A DNA stretch of 52,712 nt from Actinomycetes bacterium. GTDB lineage: Bacteria > Actinomycetota > Thermoleophilia > Solirubrobacterales > Solirubrobacteraceae. The notes beneath the pieces are model-generated. The model made no database searches and had not been told where the DNA came from. It saw only the letters and a program-made list of their open reading frames with translations. Position numbers and translations under genes: made by a program. Below are positions 1-8,051 of this stretch, one piece after another. The stretch covers positions 1-52,712 of the forward strand of contig JAKAED010000006.1 of NCBI GenBank assembly GCA_021820105.1. The letters are read 5' to 3'. How positions within the stretch are numbered: position 1 is the stretch's first letter; each line of letters opens with the position of its first letter.

Positions 1-2
1 CG

Positions 3-1397
3 CTGCTGGCGGCGCTGCTGGCGATGTACGCCGCCAAGCGCTCAGGAAAGAACAGCTTTCACGTGCACCGCAGCCAGCCCGCCGATCAACTGGACGCGCC
101 CTCCGAGCAGAGCCCGACGCCACTTCTGGACCTGGAGGAACTCAAACGGATCATCCGTGAACGCTCGGTCCAGACGGTGTTCCAGCCGATCGTGACGATC
201 GCGACAGGTGAAACGGTCGCATATGAGGCCTTGAGCCGCGGCCCGCGCGGATCATCACTCGAGCGGCCGGACAGACTGTTTGCGGCCGCGAGGGCGGCTG
301 GCATGGTGGTTGAACTGGATTGGCTGTGCCGGATCACAGCCGTTGAGTCCGCGCTCTCAGCCGGACTCGGCCGCAACCGCAGCCTGTTCATCAACTGCGA
401 GCCGACAGCCATCGGCGAGCGGTGTCCCGAACAGGACGCCTCGACCTGGAGTCGCGCGCTGCGTGAGCTCGACCTGGTCCTTGAGATCACGGAGCGGGCG
501 GTCACGCATCGGCCAGCGGAGCTCTCCGTCACGGTCGCCGAGCTGCGTGCTGCCGGCTGCGGCATCGCGCTTGACGACATTGGGGCTGACGTGCGCTCGC
601 TCGCGTTGCTGCCGTTCCTCGAGCCGGACGTGATCAAGCTGGACCTGAGCCTGGTCCAGGACCGCCCCTCAACCGATCAGGCCGCGATCATCAGCGCTGT
701 GGCCGCAGAGAGTGAACGGACCGGAGCGGCGATCCTTGCGGAGGGCGTCGAAACCGAGACCCATGCCGCCGTGGCCCGGACGCTCGGAGCCACGCTCGGA
801 CAGGGCTGGTTGTGGGGCCGCCCAGGACCGCTCCCGCCCGTGGCCGCCAACGCGTGGCGACATCGCTCGCGGCTGCGCCGCGCCAACCTCGGTGACACTC
901 CCTTTGAGATCGTCACCGCTGGGCGCAGCACGGAATTGGCGACCAAGGAGCTGCTGCTGCCGATGAGCCACCACCTTGAGAACCGCACCCTGAAGATCGG
1001 CGAGGGTGCGGTGATCCTCTCCGCCTTTCAGGATGCCGCACACTTCACGCCGGCCACCGCCCGCCGCTACGAGACACTCGCGCGAACCGCGAGCCTGTGC
1101 GGCGCGCTGGGCGTCGGGTTGGCGCAGGAGCCGGTCCCTGGCGTGCGTGGCGCCTGCCTGTCCGAGGATGACCCGCTGGCCGGTGAGTGGAGTGTGCTCG
1201 TGATCGGGCCGCATTTTGCGGGAGCGTTGGTCGCTCAGGATCTGGGGGACTCAGGCCCGGACCGCGGCAGACGGTTCCAGTTCACCACCACCTATGAGCG
1301 GAGCCTGGTGATTGATGCGGCGCGAACACTGCTCCGGCGGATTGCTCCGATGCCGGAACAGGAGCAGTCATCGCCCGATGCCAGCCTCGCCGTCTGA
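3..1397 (+). CDS. GGDEF (end)-EAL-DICT c-di-GMP signalling protein, 5' end outside window
   Basis: Likely cyclic-di-GMP phosphodiesterase or degenerate receptor. The frame is open to the window edge. Its first residues, ending MYAAKRSGKN, are the typical last helix of a GGDEF domain, so the true start lies upstream and the ATG at 24 is internal. Counting from that Met, the EAL domain covers about residues 35-280, with YEALSRG (EAL at 68-70), LEITERA, IALDDIGA, DVIKLD and ILAEGVET. These are metal- and substrate-binding signatures, which favours an active phosphodiesterase. About residues 290-445 resemble a DICT sensory domain (FEIVTAGRSTELATKELL, then MSHHLENRTL). The gene converges with a histidine kinase gene 35 bp away. 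Family knowledge: GGDEF-EAL proteins control motility and biofilm. Whether the missing GGDEF part is active cannot be seen. Confidence 0.85.
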   Translation: MLAALLAMYAAKRSGKNSFHVHRSQPADQLDAPSEQSPTPLLDLEELKRIIRERSVQTVFQPIVTIATGETVAYEALSRGPRGSSLERPDRLFAAARAAGMVVELDWLCRITAVESALSAGLGRNRSLFINCEPTAIGERCPEQDASTWSRALRELDLVLEITERAVTHRPAELSVTVAELRAAGCGIALDDIGADVRSLALLPFLEPDVIKLDLSLVQDRPSTDQAAIISAVAAESERTGAAILAEGVETETHAAVARTLGATLGQGWLWGRPGPLPPVAANAWRHRSRLRRANLGDTPFEIVTAGRSTELATKELLLPMSHHLENRTLKIGEGAVILSAFQDAAHFTPATARRYETLARTASLCGALGVGLAQEPVPGVRGACLSEDDPLAGEWSVLVIGPHFAGALVAQDLGDSGPDRGRRFQFTTTYERSLVIDAARTLLRRIAPMPEQEQSSPDASLAV

Positions 1398-1432
1398 TCT
1401 CCTCGAGGACTCCATCTGAGACGCCACCGGCC

Positions 1433-2833
1433 TCACGGCAGCTGAGGCAGGCTGACCGTGAATCTGGCGCCGCGTTCCGGCAGGTTCTCAACCGTGACCG
1501 AGCCTCCCATCGCTTCGCTCAGCTCCCTGACGATGGCGAGCCCCACACCGGCGCCGGAACCTGAACTCCGACCGATCCGGTCGCGGAGATGGAAGCGCTC
1601 GAACGCGCGTGGGAGCTCATCGGCCGGGATGCCCGGCCCCTCATCACTGACAGCGACCGTTCCCGGCCCGACCGTGACCGTCACAACCGTTCCCCTGGGG
1701 GTCAGGCGGATTGCGTTCTCAAGGAGATTGGAGAGGACCTGCAGCGTGCGACCGTGATCGGCCTGGACGACGCTCCCCTCACCCTCCACGTTGACCTGCA
1801 CGCCCGCCTCATTGGCCGCGGGGCCCAGGCGCTGCTGGGCCTCATGAGCGACAGCCCTCAGATCCACCGCCTCACGATGGATCTCAAGCACTCCCTGGCG
1901 GAGCCTCGCGAGTGCGAGCAGGTCGCCGACCATGCGCTCCAGCCGGCCGGCCTCGCGACCGATCACGGTTGCTGCCGGAGCCGGCTCGATGGTGCCGTCC
2001 TGGATGCCCTCCGCGTACCCCCGGATCGACGTCAGTGGGGTACGCAGATCATGCGACACGGAAAGCAGCAGGCCACGCTCGGCATCCCGGGAGAGCGCGA
2101 GTTGCTCAGCCATCGTGTTGAAGGACGCCGCGACACTGTCAATCTCCCTGGGCCCGTCGAGCCGCAGCGGTTCTGGATGACGTCCCGCCGCCAACTGCCC
2201 GGCGGCCGCCGCCAGATGGCGTAGCGGACCGTTCACCCGCCGTGCCAACAGCATCGCCAGCAGCGCCGCCAGCAGCGCGGCAACGCCACTGGCAATGAAC
2301 AGCGCGGAGAGGTAGCTGCTGAAGTCCGATCGACTGATCAGGTTCGGGCGCGTCACCAGGATCACGCGCCTGCCGTCACGCCGCGCAGCGAAGATCAGCT
2401 CGTGGCCCTCTATCCTCGCCGTCCCGCTGACCACCGGTTGCCGGCGCAGCCGAGCGATAACAGCAGACGGCAGCAGCTCGACCGCCCTGGCGAACGTCAC
2501 CACCTGCAGTGGCCGCGGCACCAGAACGCCGCCGATCCCACCGGCCGCGCCGTCCCCACCGGCCCCACCGGCCTGGCCTGGACCCGAACCGAGGACCGGC
2601 GCTGGTGCCGGCCCCGCTGCGGGTCGCGGGCCGCCTCCCTGAAACTGAAGGCCACCGGCCTGCCGGGTGAGCAGTGACCCGTAGACTGCATCAGCCTGCT
2701 GGATGACGTCAGCGCGCAGCGTGGACCGAACCGCGTTACGGGTCAGCACGATACCCAGCGCGAGTGAGGCGCCAACGGCAAGCAGGACCGCCGCGAGGAT
2801 CGACAGGAACAGACGCCCCTGCAGAGAGCGCAT
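1433..2833 (-). CDS. Two-component sensor histidine kinase
   Basis: Membrane histidine kinase of 466 aa. Visible in order: TM1 at about residues 8-30; an extracytoplasmic region with a Gly/Pro/Ala-rich insert at about 65-102; TM2 at about 172-196; a HAMP linker; a HisKA domain with the phospho-acceptor H261 in SVSHDLRTPLTS; and a HATPase_c domain with NLLENAIRLTPRG (N box), DEGPGIP (G1) and GVGLAIVRELSEAMGG (G2). Its start codon overlaps the stop of the upstream response regulator by one base (TGATG), so the pair is translationally coupled. The gene next upstream encodes a secreted DUF5666-like protein, suggesting an envelope or metal stress signal. The ligand is unknown. Confidence 0.93.
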   Translation of the reverse strand: MRSLQGRLFLSILAAVLLAVGASLALGIVLTRNAVRSTLRADVIQQADAVYGSLLTRQAGGLQFQGGGPRPAAGPAPAPVLGSGPGQAGGAGGDGAAGGIGGVLVPRPLQVVTFARAVELLPSAVIARLRRQPVVSGTARIEGHELIFAARRDGRRVILVTRPNLISRSDFSSYLSALFIASGVAALLAALLAMLLARRVNGPLRHLAAAAGQLAAGRHPEPLRLDGPREIDSVAASFNTMAEQLALSRDAERGLLLSVSHDLRTPLTSIRGYAEGIQDGTIEPAPAATVIGREAGRLERMVGDLLALARLRQGVLEIHREAVDLRAVAHEAQQRLGPAANEAGVQVNVEGEGSVVQADHGRTLQVLSNLLENAIRLTPRGTVVTVTVGPGTVAVSDEGPGIPADELPRAFERFHLRDRIGRSSGSGAGVGLAIVRELSEAMGGSVTVENLPERGARFTVSLPQLP

Positions 2834-3510
2834 CAGCTCGCCAGCGCCTTGTAACCGGCCCCGCGCACCGTCCTGATCAGATCCGGGCGCCCCAGCTTCG
2901 CTCGGAGCTGCGCGACGTGGACATCAACCGTGCGAGTGCCCCCGGCAAAGGGTCCTCCCCAGACGAGCTCAAGCAGCCGGTCCCGGCTGAGCACCACTCC
3001 CGGATGTGCCAGAAACGCGGCGAGCAGCTCAAACTCGCGGGAGGTCAGCTCGCACGGCGCGCCCCCCACAGAGACCGACCTGGCCGCGCGGTCGAGTTGC
3101 ACATCCGCGAGTGAGAGAACGCCGTCGGTCAGCAGCTCGCTCGCGCCGCCTGTACGGCGCAGGATCGCTTTGACCCGGGCGACAAGCTCCCGTGGTGAGA
3201 ACGGCTTGGTCACGTAGTCATCAGCACCCGCCTCCAGCCCCGCCACGCGCTCGACCTCGTCGTCGCGCGCGCTGAGGATGAGGATCGGCACCCCGGTCCG
3301 GGCTCGGAGTCGCCGGCAGACCTCGAACCCGTCAATACCAGGGAGGCCGATGTCCAGGACGACCAGCTTGACGGGATTGCGGGTCATCTCGTCGAGTGCC
3401 TGCTCGCCGCTGCTGGCCCAGACGACGCCGAACCCGTCGCGCTTGAGATAAGCGCGAACGAGCTCGGCAATCGCCTGTTCGTCCTCCACCACGAGGATCA
3501 CGCCCTGCAT
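2833..3510 (-). CDS. OmpR/PhoB-family response regulator
   Basis: DNA-binding response regulator of 225 aa, the usual length. The receiver domain has the acidic pair at residues 10-11 (ED), the phospho-acceptor D53 in VVLDIGLPG and K102 in TKPFSPREL. The C-terminal winged helix carries TSREFELLAAFLAHPG, RTVDVHVAQLRAKLG and IRTVRGAGYKA. It is the cognate partner of the histidine kinase that begins at its stop codon. It lies 53 bp downstream of the secreted DUF5666-like gene on the same strand, so all three may be one transcript. Confidence 0.95.
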   Translation of the reverse strand: MQGVILVVEDEQAIAELVRAYLKRDGFGVVWASSGEQALDEMTRNPVKLVVLDIGLPGIDGFEVCRRLRARTGVPILILSARDDEVERVAGLEAGADDYVTKPFSPRELVARVKAILRRTGGASELLTDGVLSLADVQLDRAARSVSVGGAPCELTSREFELLAAFLAHPGVVLSRDRLLELVWGGPFAGGTRTVDVHVAQLRAKLGRPDLIRTVRGAGYKALAS

Positions 3511-3563
3511 CTGACTAGCGTCTCATACCCGGCCGCGGAAGCGATGCTGAGGGCCGTGCAGCC

Positions 3564-4190
3564 TCAGTTGGTCGTGCCAGAGCCGGACTGCTGGCCGGAC
3601 TGCTGGCCGGACTGCTGGCCCGCCGGTGGCAGCGGCGCGTTCGGTCCGGGGCGCTGTCCACCCTGAGGACCGCCGGGACGACCGCCGGGCATTCCGCCGG
3701 GCATTCCGCCGGGCATCCCGCCCATCTGGCCCCGCTTGCCAAGCACGACAATGCGCTTTGCAGCAGACCCAGCCTGGCCGGAGACCACCACCTCCTGGCC
3801 CTGCTTGAGCTGATCCACCGTCAGCGACTTGCCTGGGCCGGCCAGCACCTTCGTGGCGCTGTCCACCGTCGTCGTCACCTGGGTGCCGTCGTTCTCGGTG
3901 ATCGTCACCGAACTGGCGCTGGCGGAAACGACCTTCCCGCGATCCACGCGGATCACGACCTCCTGCCCGTTGAGCTTCACGTGATACTCGGCGTAGGTGA
4001 GGTCGCCCGCCAGTGGACCGCCCAGCCCATGCCGCATCGGGGGCGCGAGGCGCTGCGGCGCGGAATTGGTGTTGGTGTTTGAGCTGGTGCCGGAACTGCC
4101 CTGGGCCAGCGCAACACCGCCGACCGTCATCGCAGCTGTGGTTGCGAGCATTGCACCGGTCGCCGCGCGACCTCTGATTGAAGCGAACAT
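3564..4190 (-). CDS. Secreted DUF5666-like protein with GGMP and GQQS repeats
   Basis: Exported protein of about 208 aa. I chose the ATG at 4190 because AGGAGG lies 8 nt upstream and the N-terminus MFASIRGRAATGAMLATTAA is a clean signal peptide; a longer in-frame version starting at 4259 lacks both. The middle, YHVKLNGQEVVIRVDRGKVV to VTITENDGTQVTTTVDSATK, resembles DUF5666-type beta domains. The C-terminal third is low complexity: three GGMPG units (M-rich, conceivably metal-binding), then Pro/Gly/Gln sequence and three GQQS units. The units are encoded by 12-bp tandem repeats. It is probably the first gene of an operon with the two-component system and could be its sensor accessory or target. 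No catalytic function is recognised. Confidence 0.7.
   Translation of the reverse strand: MFASIRGRAATGAMLATTAAMTVGGVALAQGSSGTSSNTNTNSAPQRLAPPMRHGLGGPLAGDLTYAEYHVKLNGQEVVIRVDRGKVVSASASSVTITENDGTQVTTTVDSATKVLAGPGKSLTVDQLKQGQEVVVSGQAGSAAKRIVVLGKRGQMGGMPGGMPGGMPGGRPGGPQGGQRPGPNAPLPPAGQQSGQQSGQQSGSGTTN
3584..3620. repeat. 12-bp tandem repeat (about 3 copies) encoding GQQS units
   Basis: The unit GGACTGCTGGCC is repeated three times in tandem on the + strand. It encodes the GQQSGQQSGQQSG tail of the secreted protein on the minus strand. A second 12-bp array (GGGCATTCCGCC, three copies, about 3690-3722) encodes the GGMP units. Both keep the reading frame, so the copy number could vary without frameshift. 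Confidence 0.8.
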
Positions 4191-4287
4191 CTCGAGGACC
4201 TCCTGGGTCTGGGTTGGTAACACCCAGATCGTGTGCTCGACACGTACGCGGAGCGTCATCGCTCTGTAATGCGGTTGTAAGCGCTGA

Positions 4288-4312
4288 CCGGCCGGTGTGC
4301 AGCACCGGCCGG
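4288..4312 (-). terminator. GC-rich hairpin after the phosphodiester glycosidase-like gene
   Basis: A perfect 10-bp stem, CCGGCCGGTG (4288-4297) with CACCGGCCGG (4303-4312), closes a 5-nt TGCAG loop. It lies 13 bp past the stop of the minus-strand gene at 4326. No T-run follows on that strand, so it is a strong hairpin terminator or RNA 3' stabiliser rather than a textbook intrinsic terminator. Confidence 0.55.
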
Positions 4313-4325
4313 CCAGGAGACGTGC

Positions 4326-5642
4326 CTACTTCAGCGGGTCGCTGATCAGCCCTGGAAGACGCCGGTAGACGGTGAAGAAGTCACGGTCGTCCGGCACCAG
4401 GTAACGGGTGGCCGACTGCATGACCTGAGGCTCGACCATCTTCGGCTGCAGTGCGCCGTTCTTGTGGGTGTAGGTGATGAACGTGTGCCACTCAGGGTTG
4501 ATGTCGAACTCCATGGCCCGGACCGCGCCCACGTGCTTGAGGATCTGAGCGAGGCTGATGACGGTCTGGTAGTTGGCGACAACGTAGATGAGGTTGCCAT
4601 GCTTGTCGATCCCGACGCCTGTTCGCCATACCTGAGTGACGCCACCAAGCGTGTAGCCCCACTGCGGGCTGTTTGGGTCGGTGTTGAGCAGCGGGTTGAG
4701 CTTCCCGTTCCAGACGATCGGAGTCAGGCTCTGGCGTGCCCACGCGACGTTCGGTCCCACGTTCGGACCTCCGTGCCACTTGAGCAGCGCGATGGTTCCG
4801 TTGCGATACCCGACCAGGGTTGCGTTGCCGTCGATCATCGGTTCGTTGGTGACGCCATTGACGGCTGACCCATTGTTCCCGTCGACGTGTGTGAAGCCGC
4901 CGTTGAAGCTGGCCAGCAGCCGGTAGCGCTGGTCGACCGGGATCATCATCGGGCCGCGTACCTTTGCGACCGGCGGCTCATAGCGGCCTGGGTAGTAGCC
5001 GATCGCCGTGCGGGTGTGGTCAAACCAAGCCACATAGGCGACGATGCTCGGATACGCAGTGGAGGGACGATAGGTTGTGACCAGCATCGGCGGGCCGCCG
5101 TTGACGATCGGGCCGGTGGGCTTCCAGACGCCCTCACCCGGCAGCGCCTTGGCGAACACCGGCTTCACGCGCGGAGGCAGTTGGCTCACCTGCTTGGTGT
5201 GCTTCAGCGCCGCCTTTGAGGTCTTGGAACCCGAGCCCGAGAGCCCCACGGTGGGCAGGAACTTGATACCCGGTCCGCCCTTCTTGGGCGCGTTCAGCGA
5301 GTAGTAGTAGTGCTCGGTCGTGTCGACGAACCAGTTGCCGAACGGCACGTCGTTGCGCAGCCACTCAGCACTGCGCTCTGACCAGTTCATGCTCGTTGGC
5401 TGCACCATCCAGACCACGTATGAGATCAGCGCCCAGGTCAGGAATCCCAGTACCGGGGCGGCGAACAGCAGGCGCCGTCTCCGCCGGCGGCGGCGTCTGG
5501 CAAGCTCGCGCCGCCGCGAGGAGCGATCCATCCCGACAGAGAGTCTGGGTGGCGGTGTTCGGTAGCCGCCCCCGTTGCCGCCGTTTCTGGACGTGCTCGA
5601 GCTCCGCGCCGCGGTCTCTTCTTCAAAACGCTGGGACGTCAT
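4326..5642 (-). CDS. Membrane-anchored phosphodiester glycosidase-like (NAGPA/DUF2233) protein
   Basis: 438-aa protein. A low-complexity Ser/Gly/Arg-rich N-terminus (about 1-57, ending in a run of Arg) precedes one TM helix at about 58-80, giving a cytoplasmic positive tail and an exported body. The C-terminal half has hallmarks of the NAGPA/DUF2233 fold: ASFNGGFTHVDG, RTGVGIDKHGNLIYVV and MEFDINPEWH. Family members cleave GlcNAc-phosphodiesters or act on cell-wall glycans; the substrate here is unknown. AAGGAG lies about 11 nt upstream of the ATG. Upstream, TAGTAT at about 5685-5690 (minus) could be a -10 box, but I see no convincing -35. Confidence 0.72.
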   Translation of the reverse strand: MTSQRFEEETAARSSSTSRNGGNGGGYRTPPPRLSVGMDRSSRRRELARRRRRRRRRLLFAAPVLGFLTWALISYVVWMVQPTSMNWSERSAEWLRNDVPFGNWFVDTTEHYYYSLNAPKKGGPGIKFLPTVGLSGSGSKTSKAALKHTKQVSQLPPRVKPVFAKALPGEGVWKPTGPIVNGGPPMLVTTYRPSTAYPSIVAYVAWFDHTRTAIGYYPGRYEPPVAKVRGPMMIPVDQRYRLLASFNGGFTHVDGNNGSAVNGVTNEPMIDGNATLVGYRNGTIALLKWHGGPNVGPNVAWARQSLTPIVWNGKLNPLLNTDPNSPQWGYTLGGVTQVWRTGVGIDKHGNLIYVVANYQTVISLAQILKHVGAVRAMEFDINPEWHTFITYTHKNGALQPKMVEPQVMQSATRYLVPDDRDFFTVYRRLPGLISDPLK

Positions 5643-5763
5643 CGGGCGTCACTCCTTAAATCTGTAGCCCCGGACCGGCAGCCATACTAGCCAGCCTCAG
5701 AGTCGGCAACCTAAGCCACCTGTGAGTTTTTCCTAAGCCTCTCCCAGATTCCTGCAGATGCGG

Positions 5764-5815
5764 CAGCCCGGGGCAGACAGCTTCTGAGCACATCAGCTCC
5801 GGAGCTCCCGGGCTG
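5764..5815. terminator. Long inverted repeat downstream of the aldehyde dehydrogenase gene
   Basis: A perfect 9-bp arm pair, CAGCCCGGG (5764-5772) and CCCGGGCTG (5807-5815), encloses a 34-nt interval that holds a 12-bp palindrome, AGCTCCGGAGCT (5795-5806). It sits 27 bp past the stop of the minus-strand gene at 5842 and before the promoter region of the next gene. A terminator role is inferred from position; no T-run is seen. Confidence 0.4.
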
Positions 5816-5841
5816 TCGACATCTGTTCCCTTCATCCTTGG

Positions 5842-7212
5842 TCAGCCAACCCTGATCAGTTTCTTGTTGACGAACTCATCTGCTCCGTAGCGGCCGAGCT
5901 CGCGGCCGAAACCCGAGGCTTTGACCCCGCCAAAGGGCAGCTCTGCACCGTCAGCGCCGACGATGTTCACGTAGACCATCCCGGCCTCGATCCGATCCGC
6001 GACGCGCTCAGCCTGCTCCTGATCGGTGGTGAACAGGTACGAGCCGAGGCCAAAGCGGGTGTCATTGGCGATCCTGATCGCTTCGTCCTCCGAGCTGACC
6101 CTATAGACCTGCGCCACCGGACCGAAGAGCTCCTCCTGATAGACCGGGTTATCGGGAGTGATCTCAGCGAGCACCGTGGGCGGATAGAAGTTCCCCTGAC
6201 GCTCACCGGCACGACCCACAACCCTGGCGCCCTGGCCGATGGCGCTCTGCACCTGCTGGTCGAGGCGCTCGGTTGCGATGCTCGATGAGAGCGGGCCGAT
6301 CGGGCTCTCGGACGAGGTGGGATCACCCGGCTGCACCGCCGTCATCGCGGCCGTGAACTTCTCCAGGAACGCGTCATAGAGCTCGTCGATGACGATGAAC
6401 CGCTTGGCGGCGTTGCAGGACTGTCCGGTGTTGTCCAGGCGTGCCGCCACAGCGGCCTCCACGGTGGCGTCCAGGTCGTCGGTCGACAGCAGGATGAAGG
6501 GATCAGAGCCGCCGAGCTCGAGCACGACCTTCTTGAGGTATTTGCCGGCCAGCTGCGCCACGGCAGCACCGGCCCGCTCCGAGCCTGTCAGCGACACACC
6601 GCGCACCCGCGGATCCGCGATCACAGACTCAATCTGTTCGGGAACGGCGAAGATGTTGTTGTAGGCACCGTCGGGAAAACCCGCGTCAGCGTAGATCTGC
6701 GCGATGGCGAGCGCCGACTCGGGGCACTGGGGCGCATGCTTGAGCAGGATCGTGTTGCCGATGATCAGGTTCGGCCCGGCGAAGCGCGCCACCTGGTAGT
6801 AGGGGAAGTTCCACGGCATGATCCCCAGCAGCACGCCGTAGGGGCTCCGGCGGATGATCGCCGAACCCTCGCCGTCGAGCAGCGTGATCGGCTCGTCCGC
6901 GAGCAGCTGCTCCGCGTTATCTGCGTAGTAGTCGTAGATTGCCTGCGAGAAGTCGACCTCGCCGAGCGCCTGCTCCATCGGCTTGCCCATCTCGCGCACG
7001 ATGATCTTGGCGAGCTCCTCACGGCGCTCGCCGTGCAGCTCACCAACGCGACGGATCAGGGCCGCCCGCTCAGACACCGTGGTGGTGGGGATCCACTGCT
7101 TCCAGGAGTCGTAGGCCGCCCCAACGGCCGCATTGAGATCCCCATCGCTGATGGTCGGGTACTCCTTGACCGTCTCCCCCGTTGCCGGGTTGATCACCGC
7201 AAAATCAGCCAT
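5842..7212 (-). CDS. NAD(P)-dependent succinate-semialdehyde dehydrogenase-like enzyme
   Basis: Aldehyde dehydrogenase superfamily, 456 aa with the chosen start, matching the short GabD1-like subgroup. Catalytic features: PWNFP (N135), the general base E232 in LELGGSDPF, and the nucleophile C266 in NTGQSCNAAK. The ATG at 7212 is preferred over the in-frame ATG at 7233 because AAGGAGG ends 8 nt before it and the protein then begins MADFAVINPATGE, as in homologues. Likely reaction: succinate semialdehyde to succinate, feeding the TCA cycle; other aldehydes are possible. It stands alone, without a GABA aminotransferase nearby. Confidence 0.85.
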   Translation of the reverse strand: MADFAVINPATGETVKEYPTISDGDLNAAVGAAYDSWKQWIPTTTVSERAALIRRVGELHGERREELAKIIVREMGKPMEQALGEVDFSQAIYDYYADNAEQLLADEPITLLDGEGSAIIRRSPYGVLLGIMPWNFPYYQVARFAGPNLIIGNTILLKHAPQCPESALAIAQIYADAGFPDGAYNNIFAVPEQIESVIADPRVRGVSLTGSERAGAAVAQLAGKYLKKVVLELGGSDPFILLSTDDLDATVEAAVAARLDNTGQSCNAAKRFIVIDELYDAFLEKFTAAMTAVQPGDPTSSESPIGPLSSSIATERLDQQVQSAIGQGARVVGRAGERQGNFYPPTVLAEITPDNPVYQEELFGPVAQVYRVSSEDEAIRIANDTRFGLGSYLFTTDQEQAERVADRIEAGMVYVNIVGADGAELPFGGVKASGFGRELGRYGADEFVNKKLIRVG

Positions 7213-7310
7213 CCCGCAATCCTCCTTGCTCATTTCCAGCTCAGCATCCGTTCAAAGCCGCAACGGCCGAACGGTCTGAATGTTCGAATCCTGCTCTCAT
7301 TGTCATGCAC

Positions 7311-7952
7311 TCACCCATCAGCACGGCGCGCGGTGCCAAGCACATGCGGCAGGAGCGGCCTGCCGCCCTCTCCCCTGAACGTGACCCGCTCAACGTGCTG
7401 CAGCTCAAAGCCCGCCCGTTGGATCGCCGCGGTCGTGTCGCGCGCAAGATGACAACCGGCGGAGAGCCTCGTGTAGAGCGTGGCATCGAGCAACCGCTGA
7501 AGCCGAGCCCGCACCGGGTCGCTGCTGCGAACGTGCTCATAGAACCGGAGCTCTCCCCCGGGTCGCAGGACACGCCAGATCTCCCTCAGTGCAGCCTCCT
7601 GGTCGGGCACCGAACAGAGCACGAGCGACGCGACGGCCGCGTCAAAGCCGCCGTCAACCTCAGGCAGAGCCGAGGCGGTGCCGTCGATCACCTGAATGTT
7701 GGCCGCCGCTCGTGCGGCTGCCACCAACGCCAGAGCTCTGAGATGAGGCTCGGGCTCAACGGCGATCACGTCGCTGACCGCGGCCGGGTAGTGGGGGAAG
7801 TTCATGCCGTTGCCGGCACCGACCTCAATCACCCGGCCGGAGAGCCCGCTGAGCAGACGCTCGCGGTGCTCCGCGCCGCCACGCGTTTCGGCAGCCCGAG
7901 CTATCGGCGGGTAGATCCGCGCGAAGATCGGATGGCTTTGTGAGGCCGGCAT
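7311..7952 (-). CDS. Class I SAM-dependent methyltransferase
   Basis: 213-aa methyltransferase with motif I VIEVGAGNGMNFPHYP, acidic motif II AVEPEPHL, and GGFDAAVASLVLCSV followed by LREIWRVLRPGGELRFYEH. This pattern is typical of the UbiE/Methyltransf_11 group. No Shine-Dalgarno precedes the ATG. It lies 99 bp downstream of the HpnR-like gene on the same strand, so co-transcription and a role in lipid modification are possible. The substrate cannot be told from sequence. Confidence 0.8.
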   Translation of the reverse strand: MPASQSHPIFARIYPPIARAAETRGGAEHRERLLSGLSGRVIEVGAGNGMNFPHYPAAVSDVIAVEPEPHLRALALVAAARAAANIQVIDGTASALPEVDGGFDAAVASLVLCSVPDQEAALREIWRVLRPGGELRFYEHVRSSDPVRARLQRLLDATLYTRLSAGCHLARDTTAAIQRAGFELQHVERVTFRGEGGRPLLPHVLGTARRADG

Positions 7953-7978
7953 TGGTGAGAATCACCCGGTACTTGGGG

Positions 7979-7996
7979 TCACCCGAAAATGGGTGA
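7979..7996. promoter_or_regulatory. Small inverted repeat upstream of the methyltransferase gene
   Basis: TCACCC (7979-7984) and GGGTGA (7991-7996) form a 6-bp perfect inverted repeat with loop GAAAAT. A further TCACCC copy lies just before it, at about 7962-7967. Located 27 bp upstream of the methyltransferase start, it could be an operator or the 3' hairpin of the upstream gene. Confidence 0.3.
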
Positions 7997-8051
7997 GCGC
8001 CCCGAAACAAGATGCTACTGCGGCACTGCCCCAGCCTGCCTTCAAGCCTGA

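Noticed and set aside
3584-3722. CRISPR-like or regulatory repeat array
   Set aside because: Repeats are 12 bp, tandem, without spacers, in frame, and encode GQQS/GGMP units.
7979-7996. Cobalamin riboswitch near the B12-dependent methylase
   Set aside because: The gaps on either side of hpnR are short (about 99 and 135 bp), and I could not see the conserved B12-box; only a small inverted repeat is present, on the downstream side.
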